NCBI RefSeq assembly: GCF_028583425.1 | Contig: NC_072792.1 | Coordinates: forward strand, 156,060,676 to 156,124,675 | Direction: 5' to 3' | Source of the DNA: Eublepharis macularius | Taxonomy: Eukaryota; Chordata; Lepidosauria; Squamata; Eublepharidae | Length of the DNA stretch: 64,000 bases | Shown: positions 54,966-64,000 of the stretch, piece after piece | How positions within the stretch are numbered: position 1 is the stretch's first letter | How the letters are laid out: every line of letters starts with the position of its first letter | Program-made: the position numbers and the translations under genes | The notes under the pieces: generated by a model | Told to the model about the DNA's origin: nothing | Databases searched by the model: none | The model's input: the letters and a program-made list of their open reading frames with translations, nothing else

Positions 54966-57799
54966 CTGGGATGGAGAGAAAAAGGACAATTTAGACAGAG
55001 CCCAGTACGAAATGTTACCCTGGGCAGGGCTATCCCCTTATCTCCTCCCCCCACCCCACAGGCGTTTAATTCTTGTCCCTGGCACTGTTTTCTCCACCTA
55101 TAGCTGCCGTCCCTCCTGGCAGCCAACAGCAGCTGTTTTGGGGCCCTGGCAACTACTCTAAGTGAAAATAAATATTTCCAGAGCCTTTATCACCATCCCT
55201 CCCCCTGGTCACATGTAGTTTGACCTCCAAACAGCACTGCAACTTTGTCTCATAACTTAATACACTGCTTTGAAACGGAGAGGGCGTCCAACTCAGTCAG
55301 TGATATGGCTGGTGCCAGAGGATCCGCTGTTGAAGGGGGGGAGGGTATCAAAAATTCCACTTCACATGAAAAAGCAACTGGGAGCACCAAAGATGCTCTT
55401 TGGATCCTGGCACTAGACTACAGAAGTGACCAAAATGTGTTGAGGTCTTCTGCAAGGAAGAGGAGAATCTTTAAATCATAGGGCCGCACACCAAAGATTG
55501 ACAGTTGCTGGCAGTTTCCGTCCAAGGCTGTGGTGGTGGGGGCTGAGCAGGAAATAGAACCTGTTGATAGACACATTCCAACTTCTCAAAGTGGTGAGAT
55601 GTTTCACTACCTTTGGATGAGGTGGCATTTTTGCAATACTTATCTTATTGACTTGCCCAGTGTAAGCGAAGGAAAAGAGAGACCCTGACAAGCCAACATA
55701 TCCATGACCCCACAGCTGATGCCCAGAGCCAGAACCTGTGGCACCAGGTGCTTCATTCCCAGCCAGCTCTCAGTGTCCCTTCCAAACTGCATCTTCTTCA
55801 CACCCATCCCCCCCCCCCCCGCCCCTGGAGAGATGTCACCTTCTCCAAGCTCTGAACACATCCTACAGAAACATTCAAGAGCAATCTTAAGCATTTGGGA
55901 GACCATCTCCTGTCATTACTTCCCATTGATGAAATGTCTTTAGCCCATTCTAGGCAATTAGCTTAACAAAGAAATCGTCACAGAACAAGTACCAATTATA
56001 TAAAGGCACTGAACTTGCTTTATTTCCAAGCTGCATATCAGTTACAACTTACAAATCTGTGTCTGTATGCCACTTTGGGAAGGGGGAGAAAAAGGAAGAG
56101 CTTCTAAACATATATACACAACCAATCCTGGTAGCTATTTGTAACCAGCATCCTCCAACCAGACGTTTTCCTTGAGTTCTTAGCATGGCCCTCTTTAATG
56201 CGACAGATATTCTCTGCATTTCTTAGGTAGGTGAAATGCAGAAATTCAGTAAACACTTTGTGAGGGAAAAAAGAGGAAAGAGAACACTATACTGCCTGAT
56301 CTTCTTTGAGGTAGGGTGAGATTAAAATGTCTCTCTGTATATGCAAGAAAATATTTTTAAACCATGCGTTCATTTAAAAGGCATCCTGTTAAACAGAACT
56401 TCTGCCTGAAATGTTGAAGTGTTATTAGATTTAAGCGTGATCCTATTCCCTGATATTCTTTGGTTGGCCCTACCTCTTGTGGCAGCCATTTTGTGATGTA
56501 CCTTCCACCCTGTGCCAGAATTCCAAGGGTGCCTGCAGGCTCAAAAAGGTTGGGGACTCCATCTTATCCATATTCCCATCACTGGAAAGAAAAGGAGAGC
56601 TAACTATGCTGCTGTAGCATAGTAGTTAAGTGGGTGGGTTGTGAGTCAGCACTCTGCTGGTTTGAATCTCATTCCTGCCATGAGCTCAGCAGATGGCCTT
56701 GGGTAAGCCACTCCTCTCAGCCCCAGCTTCCAAGCTGTATTGTAGGGATAATGATAACACTGACTTTGTTCACTGCTCTGAATGGGGCACTAGTCTGTCT
56801 AGATGAGCTACTGCGCACGGTTGTTGTTACTGTTATTAAACCATACCCAGCAAAGCAGGATAAGAGCTGCACTTTCTTAAATGGTATTAAACACTTGGCA
56901 TGGGCAGAGATACTTCTAGTAGTAGAGAGGGGTGTTTCTGCCAGATGTATAACGGCTGGGCTTCTGTTTTCCCATCCTGTTACAGGTATTGAAGCCCAGG
57001 CATGGCCGTAGGCACAAGCTGTTTGGAAAGCATCAAAGGGCTCTTTGGCTCTCCGACTGTAGGCTTATGTGAACTGACCCAGTGGATTCAGGATCTTGTA
57101 ATTTAATGTTTTGTTGTTGTTCTTCCCCATCTATTTTGTTTAAATTGTATTTTGGTATTTTTGTAATACTTGGGCCTTCTTTGGGGAAGAAGGGTGAGGT
57201 AAAAATGCCTAGACAGACAGACAGACACAAACATTGCATTTTAATTCCAGCATAAGCTTCACCTCCAGAATTTCTGCTTATCCTGTTAGTGTACAGAAAC
57301 CCTTTTGGGCTCCTTTGCTCTCTATAACTAGGAAGCAGTTACCACTGTTAGATTTTAATATCTTGTGTACAAAGGTACACTTTGTAAAGTGGGAACTCTA
57401 AAGCTGGCCATTGTTTCACCCCAATGTGTGTGCCTAGGAAATCAATGCAACAATAAGGTTTTTTGACTCACCAGTCTCTTTTACAACAGGAGTGTGGACT
57501 TGTGCTTAGAAATGAAGAGTGGAAAATAGCAGAAATTCAGAACCTGAATTGAGTTACCTCAAACAAGTAGATGTACGGCTTTTCAGTGCTTTTTTATATT
57601 TTTGCTGCTGAAACAGAATTCCAGCCTCTTATTGCCCCCTTGTGGGGATGCTTATATATGACAATATTCAATATTGAAGCATGTGCAGCCAAAGGGATTC
57701 AAAGATAAGATTTACACAAATTAGACTATTTGAATAGTAGCTTTTTGTATGTTTGTGGTTTAAAGCATGTTGGTTTTGCTGTGAAGCACATCCTGCTTA
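54966..57799. other. interval between exons C and B of the candidate gene
   Basis: Would be intron if the candidate gene is real. Contains the SINE variant at 56600-56830 and a C run near 55810; no further exon was linked. Confidence 0.35.
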
Positions 57800-58049
57800 A
57801 CAACAACAACATTTGATTTATATACCGTCCTTCAGGACCCTTAACAGCCACTCAGAGCAGTTTACAAAGTATGTTATTATCCGCACAACAATAATCCCCC
57901 TGTGAGGTGGGTGGGGCTGAGAGAGCTCTAGAAGAGCTGTGATTGACCCAAGGCCACCCAGCTGGCTTCAAGTGGAGGAGTGGGGAATCAAACCCAGTTC
58001 TCCAGATTAGAGTCCCACACTCTTAACCACTGTAAAAAACTGGCTCTCG
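57800..58049 (-). repeat. tRNA-derived SINE (GTTGTTGTT-tailed family), copy 4
   Basis: Same layout; the A-box region is damaged (CCACTGTAAAAAACTGG on the plus strand). Confidence 0.8.
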
Positions 58050-58731
58050 TTTAGAATCAAAAGCCTGTCATGGCAGGGATAGATCTGCCTCTGATAACAA
58101 GAAATAGGCTCTAGACTGGTCTACTTCCAGCGTGGTATAACAGTTACGAGTTTGGGCTCAAATCTGTGAAATCTGGGTTTGAATCCCCACCCTAATCCAA
58201 GGTAACTCTCAGTGACTGACTTTGGGCCTGTAACTCTCTATCAGCCTAACCTTCCTTAGAGGAGTTTTGAAGATAAATGGAAGAGGAGGAAAGGACATTA
58301 TAAGCTGCTTTGGGTGCCCATTGTGTAGAGGCAGGCCTAGGAATCTGAAAATGGAACAGCATTGCAGGAGATCCCATTCAGGACGTTTTTATTCTCTCCT
58401 TCCTGACACTCAGAACAGCATCCAGCATTCTCCCCGTCTCCATTTTATCCTAACAAACCTGTGAGGTAAGTTAGGCTGAGAGAAAGCAACTGGCCAAAGG
58501 ACAACCAGCAAGCTTCCAGGGCAGAGAGGTGATTTGAACCTGGATCTCCCAGATCCTAGTCTGACACTAACTCACTACACCATGCTGGCTTTCATGTTCG
58601 TTCAGCTTTGTTACAAGATTACGTGAAATTTGCAATGCACTTGGTACAACTAGAACTTCAGATATTGTCATTACGCTCTAACTTTGACCAGGGCAAGGAT
58701 CAAAACATCAATTTCACAGAAAGTAGCTAAC

Positions 58732-58809
58732 CTGGGGCATGGTAGATCGCAGAATCTTCTGTAACAATTTCTGGTACAACTGGATGAACGTCTGATCCAC
58801 CAGGAATTT
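58732..58809 (-). CDS. unrecognised candidate gene, exon B (78 nt, phase 1/1)
   Basis: An acceptor with a good T-rich tract (TTTTTGTTCTTTTTC, then TTATGCAG) opens a 78-nt exon that is open in the needed frame. The product begins EIPGGSDVHP and ends IYHAP. The exon ends CCCCAG before GTTAGC, an acceptable donor, leaving one G to join exon C. Its length is a multiple of three, so skipping it would keep the frame. A MITE starts about 120 nt upstream in the transcript sense. No family recognised. Confidence 0.42.
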
Positions 58810-58927
58810 CTGCATAAGATCCATTGAAAAAGAACAAAAATCTGATTTTTATTCATGTTAGTAATTTCAGGTTGGATCTTTGCAGCTTTCCTGCTGACCC
58901 TCTTTGGATGACTGAAAAGGCTATACC

Positions 58928-59181
58928 CAGGGCTTTTTTTCAGGGGGAACGCGGGGGAACGGAGTTCCGGAACCTCTTGAAAATGGTCACATGGCTGGTG
59001 GCCCCGCCCCCTGATCTTCAGAGGGAAGTTTAGATTGCCCTCCGCGCCGCTGAGCGGTGCGGAGGGCAATCTATTCTCCCGTGTCTGGAGATCAGGGGGC
59101 GGGGCCACCAGCCATGTGACCATTTTCTCTGAGGGCAATCCACTGAGTTCCACCACCTCTTTTCCCAGAAAAAAAGCCCTG
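58928..59181. mobile_element. foldback hAT-like MITE, copy 7
   Basis: Both ends intact, with flanks GCTATACC and GCTATAAC (7 of 8). Lies between exons A and B of the unrecognised candidate gene, so it would be intronic there. Confidence 0.9.
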
Positions 59182-59779
59182 GCTATAACAGAGATTGTGT
59201 GGGCTCAAGCAGCCATAAGCCAAACTGGACAGACTGCAGATGCAGAAAGGAGGGGAAATCAGATGAGATCTAGAGGGGAAACTGGCATGATCCAACTATG
59301 GAACTCATTTGATATTGCAGCCTTCATTACTGGTTGCGTCCTACCAGTGCTTCAGGGACCGAAGATTTCAAGCAGACGGTAAGCAACACTTAAAAATTTA
59401 CACTTCACAACACAAACTATTCTCTTATTGCATGCATTACCTAAAAAGCGGAGAGGGAGCAAAGAACCTCTGCAAGAGAAGGACATGAAATTGTTATGCC
59501 TTTGGAATAAAGTAAGAACACACCATTTAACAGGAGCCAACAAGCCATATTGGAACAGCGGACTTAGAATCCAGTTTCCAACAGTCTGTGCACGACTTAC
59601 AGCCCCGAGTAGATTGGCTTTGTTTTTCATTGGCACAAATGCTTTTCAGAAGGCTTTTTAAAAACTGCATAGGAAAAACAATGAATCCCCAGTGGCCAGG
59701 ATATAGAGAACTGTTGAACTTGTTCTATGACTGTAAGAGGAATTGCTGTCTTGAAACAGCAGCTTCCTTGCCTCCTCCT

Positions 59780-59895
59780 TGAACTGTGGTTCTCGAAAGC
59801 TTATGCTACAGTAAAGTTGGTTAGTCTTAAAGGTGCTACTGGACTCTTTGCTATTTTGCTACTACAGACTAACACGGCTAACTCCTCTGGATCTA
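59780..59895 (+). repeat. GGACTC-type SINE, well preserved
   Basis: Runs from GTTCTCGAAAGCTTATGC through AAAGGTGCTACTGGACTC to ACACGGCTAACTCCTCTGGA. Best reference copy in the window for this family. Confidence 0.65.
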
Positions 59896-59974
59896 GGGCT
59901 AAGGATAAACGGCTTTTGAAGCTGAGGGTTCTTTTCTGTTGTTCAAAGAGAAAAAAGTAAGCAAAAAAACTCAC

Positions 59975-60035
59975 CAAAAAAAGGCTCTTCAGTTAGCCTA
60001 AACATCATTTTGGATCCCAACCAATGTGTTTGCAT
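59975..60035 (-). CDS. unrecognised candidate gene, exon A (possible first coding exon)
   Basis: On the minus strand an ATG at 60035-60033 opens MQTHWLGSKMMFRLTEEPFF. It is followed by one extra G and the consensus donor GTGAGT. The frame stays open for another 11 codons upstream, so the exon could instead be internal, entered through a CAG at about 60070 with a poor pyrimidine tract. It joins exon B in phase 1 to create Glu. I do not recognise the product. Codon content looks protein-like, but this is by eye only. Confidence 0.35.
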
Positions 60036-60189
60036 TACACCTTCGATCAGAAGTGGCGTAATAAATCTGGTATTCTATTCTTGAACCTGACAACCACCCC
60101 CCCCGTACAAAAAACTGTTTTTCTCCCGTTTTGTGCCCCTTTCAGCTCTATGTGTTCTGCTACACTAAAGGCTGTTATCAATTACCACA

Positions 60190-60337
60190 AAATTTGAGTC
60201 TAGTGGCACTTTAAAGAACAACAAAATCTTCCAGAATACAAATTTTGAGCGAGCGTTGACTCACAAAAGCTTATACTCTGAAAAAATGTTGCATCTTTAA
60301 GGTGTCACGGGACAGGATTCAAATTTTGTTCTACTCC
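60190..60337. repeat. GGACTC-type repeat arranged as a foldback, diverged
   Basis: AAATTTGAGTCTAGTGGCAC at the left faces TGTCACGGGACAGGATTC at the right, the same arrangement as 61065-61206. Confidence 0.5.
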
Positions 60338-60536
60338 TACAGTCAGTTGCTCTAGCGTCCCAGTTTAAACCCATATTTCTTTTAAAAAGGATTTAATTAG
60401 AAGGCACTTGTGGTCAGTAACAAACCCAAATAAAGAGATGGGAGGGGTTTAAACTGTTGGTCTAACATGCTAGAAACTTTACTTGGCTACTTTATGGTCA
60501 TGCAGCAGTTAAGGGAATATTCATATTCGTGCCCTG

Positions 60537-60718
60537 CTCTGGATAGCCCAGGCTAGCCCGATCTTGTAAGAGCTCAGAAGCTAAGCAGGGTCAACCCTGG
60601 CTAGTACTTGGATGGGACCCCACTACGGAAGTAGAATTGCTATGCAGAGGCAGGCAATGGCAAATTAACTCCTATATGGGGTCGCCAAGTGGGCTGCAAC
60701 TTGACAGGAAAAACAAAT
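60537..60718 (+). repeat. 5S rRNA-derived SINE, second copy
   Basis: Contains AGAAGCTAAGCAGGGTC and TAGTACTTGGATGGGACC, closer to 5S rRNA box A and box C than the copy in the SHISA2 intron, followed by the shared GCAGAGGCAGGCAATGGC tail. Confidence 0.78.
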
Positions 60719-61064
60719 GTATTTGCACCAGGTTTGGAGGTGGAAAGGAAAAAACCACGAACTATCAAGAGTCTAAAACACCTAACACCTAACTCAAAAG
60801 GGGCTGAGAGGGCTGTGCCAGCAGGCCCCAAGCTGTTGCAGTTGTACTGATTTAAACACGCTGTGTGTTTTTTTTTAAAAAGCAGGTCACCATACCAACA
60901 ACTACCCTATAGAAATGCTAACAATCACTGACCCTAGGTAATCTCTCAATATCCCTTTTAAAAACAATAGGTCTTAATATATCATTTCTTAAACTGCAGT
61001 CATCCTCGAATAAAATTTTAAAGTGTGTTAATCTGACCCAAACAGTAGATTAAATATATTTTTG

Positions 61065-61206
61065 TCAAGATTTGAGTTCAGTAGCACCTTAAAGACTTAC
61101 AAGATTTCCAAGGTATACGTTCTTGAAAGTACCTTGGAGCTTGACTCTTGAAACTTATACACTAGAAATCTTAGCAATCTTTAAGGTGCTACTGGACTCA
61201 AATCTT
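61065..61206. repeat. GGACTC-type repeat arranged as a foldback
   Basis: GATTTGAGTTCAGTAGCACC at the left and GGTGCTACTGGACTCAAATC at the right are inverse copies, giving a 142-bp imperfect palindrome. Confidence 0.6.
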
Positions 61207-61746
61207 GGTCTTGTAGACCAACGTTACCCACCAGAAAATATATTTGTCAAACACAAGAAAGATTACAATTTTTCTGGAAGAATGCAAGATATCCTACTCA
61301 GTGTGCAAGCAGTCTGACCTCCTTCAGCACACAGTAATGCAGATAAATGCAGCTCATGAACAAAGATAAAATGGACAACATGCAGCAGCAATTCCTATTA
61401 GCATAACAATATATTTCCCAGCCAGTGGGACAAAGAGAACTTGCTAAGGGCTACATGCAGAGGATGCCAGATTCTCACATTACATTGTCTCTACAAATGT
61501 ATATGGGAGACAAGTCAGGAAGCTCCCTATGTAGAACATGTCTGTAAGTTCATTTATACGCTACCTTTCTCCGCAATAAGGATCCAAAGCAGCTGACGTG
61601 CATAGCTTATGTACATCAGCTTTTGGTCCCGCTGAGCATAGTCTCCAATTCACAGTGAGCAGCAGGATTACTGCCTAGGTCTTCAGGGGACCCACAATGC
61701 AGAAATAAAGACAAATTTTGTGACAAGGCTCACTTCAATCACTTTT

Positions 61747-61752
61747 TTTATT
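61747..61752 (-). promoter_or_regulatory. candidate poly(A) signal of a minus-strand gene entering from the right
   Basis: A minus-strand AATAAA lies in an A-rich context and is followed by a T/GT-rich region around 61690-61715. The block 61725-62700 is free of recognisable repeats, unlike its surroundings, which supports a 3'UTR. Confidence 0.3.
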
Positions 61753-62660
61753 TATGGAACAGAAAGCAGCACATATGGACAAAGACAGCAACAGTTAAAA
61801 AAATAGGTTCACAAATTATATACAGCAAGGAAATTCAGTGGTTCAACAATGTAATTTTGTAAAAAAGCAGAAACACGCATATGCCAGGTGTTTCTTTAAA
61901 CTGAAGCCTAACACAAGCCCAACACTAATTCAAAACAAAATTGGGTGTTAAGCTTTTCTTAATATCATTAGGCTTAAAAACTCTACATTCTTCCTTTAAA
62001 AAAAGAAAATGGATTATTCTTCGTACTCTGCTAATACATGTGTCAAAAGGTGAAAAGTCTTGTACTAAAGTAAGCTATTTCCACCTTGTTTCTGAACATA
62101 TCACATTCAAGGCTCTCACATCTGCCAGATTATTCATTACATATGAAGATATAAACAGCCAGAACTTACAAAAATAATTCTCAACAACTGAAACCAGACA
62201 ACTGCAAAACCAAAATATGTACATTACACTATTTGTTTTTAAAGGTGCCTACATGAGAACTGCAAATATTTCCTTGGACTATGTACAAAATAGTTTCTAC
62301 ATAAAGAGATTAGACCTCAGTGTAGTTCCACAAAGAGACATGCGGCAGTAATGAGATAAGCTGATTAACAGCCTACCCCTGAAAGACAGCCTAGCAAAAG
62401 CCCCGCTGAAATTAATGGGATCGGTGTCGACAGCAGCCCCTAGTTTAAAGAAACAAACGTTCCCATTGCTTGTTTTACTGACCAGGAGACAGAGTTTCAA
62501 CATTCAAGGGCACCGTCACTTGAACTCTCATGCAAGACTGTAATTACAACTGGGTCCCATAATTCACTCTTAGTATATGGCCTCGTTCTACACTTTGTAG
62601 CTACTTATTGTGTCTGCTGTCTTTTGAGCATCAGCAAGCACCACGTTTTGGAGTTGATAG

Positions 62661-62709
62661 TTATCTCAGAATAGCACAAGCTTCTTCCTCTATACTGGAA
62701 ATGAAAGCT
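62661..62709 (-). CDS. possible terminal coding exon of an unidentified minus-strand gene
   Basis: After a TTTGTTTTAG acceptor the minus strand reads AFISSIEEEACAILR then TAA. About 0.9 kb of repeat-free AT-rich sequence follows, down to AATAAA at 61747-61752, a typical 3'UTR layout. In other amniotes RNF6 is the next gene on this side with this orientation, but RNF6 ends in a large RING-coding exon that this does not resemble. The whole stretch could instead be the 3'UTR of a gene starting beyond the window. Confidence 0.2.
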
Positions 62710-63204
62710 CTAAAACAAAGCAGATTATAATTTGTTCTGAAATAACCTCCGTCTGAACTAATTTATTTTGTGCACTGTTTTATGTGCATAGTACAAGGTT
62801 GGAAAAGATTTTCATGAGCAGAGGTTTCCTCATTCTCAGTGCACTCTGCTTCTAAAAGCTTCCACTATGCCCTTTCCGCAGTACTCTTCTGTTATGCTGA
62901 TGACACAAGCATAGCCACTCCTGTGCGTTATTTGTGCAGATTGGGGCTATTTCCGAATGCACAAATCAGCTGTCTGCTCTCCAAAACCATGGTTTCTTTT
63001 TGAAACCTTGCAGCTGAAAACACACCGTCACAGCTCACCAATTACTTTGAGTACGTTAACTGTGAACACACAGTCTAACGCACTGAATGGGAACAAAACA
63101 GAAATGGGAAAATGATAGATAAGACAACTTGCTATGTCGTATGATCTGAAAACACATGCATTAATGAATTTAACAACTGGAGTTTGATAAGCTAACACAG
63201 TTGA

Positions 63205-63249
<45 letters not shown>

Positions 63250-64000
63250 CCACTGAGAACCAAAACTAAACTTGGAAACATTTATTTAGGATATGCCCAC
63301 GGACCACTCTTGTTCACGATAGGGTACAGGGATAAGAAGAGCAAATCATACTTCCCTCTTCACGCAGCATTCCTGCCACACCTTTGACATTCACTTGAGG
63401 GAATAACGTCCCAAAGGGCCCACTCATGCAGGCGCAATTTCAAAGGGGCTAGCAGCCATATAAAACCAGGTAACTGGATATGCATTCTGAGTCTAGGTGC
63501 ATTGGTTGTAGACATGTAGCTGCACCAAAACATTATACCCCGTGATAATGGAGGTGGGGCAGTGGAAATGACTAGGCAGGGCAGCAAAGCATTGATCTCG
63601 CTCTCCTCCACACACAGTGGAACGATCTGTGGGCATCGCATCTGAGATAATCCTTTGCCTTATGAGAAAAGGTTGAAATGCATTCTATGAATCAGTATGT
63701 GCACGCAACTGTGTATTTGTACTGTATATATTTACATACATATACACAAAACCATCCTGATGATTTTAAAAGGCCATATCAAGAAACAGAAGATATGGGC
63801 TCAAGCAATTCTACTAGAATATACTTTAATCTATTAAAAAACCCTCCAAATACGTATTTTTCTATATGGTTTAAAGCTTGACAAAATATTCTGCTACTAA
63901 TATGAGGTTAAATATATGAATTTACAGGATTCTTTAATCATGAAATACATATCTAAATCTAAGACAAAAAATTGGGCTTCGATTCACAAGAAAATAGCTG
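62710..64000. other. right edge, no repeat recognised except a microsatellite
   Basis: Unique AT-leaning sequence with the GT/GA microsatellite at 63204-63248. It could be intron or 3'UTR of a minus-strand gene lying beyond the window. Confidence 0.35.
63204..63248. repeat. (GT)n(GA)n compound microsatellite
   Basis: About six GT units then a run of GA units with one AA interruption. Confidence 0.9.

Overview
The window looks like nuclear DNA of a squamate reptile, probably a lizard. Three things support this: a two-exon vertebrate gene with GT-AG splicing, a CpG island, and a heavy load of repeats of types common in squamates (CR1- and L2-like LINEs, tRNA-derived SINEs, a 5S rRNA-derived SINE, hAT-like MITEs). 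The species assignment is inference from repeat content, not from a match.

The one gene recognised with confidence is SHISA2, on the minus strand. Exon 1 (35236-35566) lies inside a CpG island at about 34970-37250. Exon 2 (27485-28032) carries the membrane segment and the whole cytoplasmic tail. Together they give an unbroken 292-residue Shisa protein with a 7.2 kb intron. A likely 3'UTR runs down to a poly(A) signal near 24834. In mammals and birds SHISA2 sits tail-to-tail with ATP8A2 and is followed by RNF6; no exon of either was recognised here.

To the right of SHISA2, three short minus-strand stretches (59975-60035, 58732-58809, 54877-54965) join through consensus splice sites in matching phase into one 75-codon reading frame. 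I cannot name this product; it is the best candidate for something undescribed. Two more minus-strand stretches (14657-14715 and 62661-62709) look like terminal coding exons followed by a 3'UTR and a poly(A) signal, with weaker support.

Everything else is intergenic or intronic and is mostly repeat fossils. Seven copies of one 237-260 bp foldback MITE are spread through the window, six of them with 8-bp target duplications that put the family with hAT transposons. There are larger foldback elements at 5349-6324 and 12428-12796, several TAGGGTTGCC-type hAT-like elements, three L2/CR1-like LINE fragments on the plus strand, two CR1 pieces on the minus strand, a candidate solo LTR and many SINEs of at least five families. 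Nested insertions give relative ages: a LINE broken by a hAT-like element, a hAT-like element broken by a SINE, a SINE broken by an LTR, and a CR1 broken by a foldback element. No tRNA or rRNA gene, CRISPR array or bacterial-type feature was seen.
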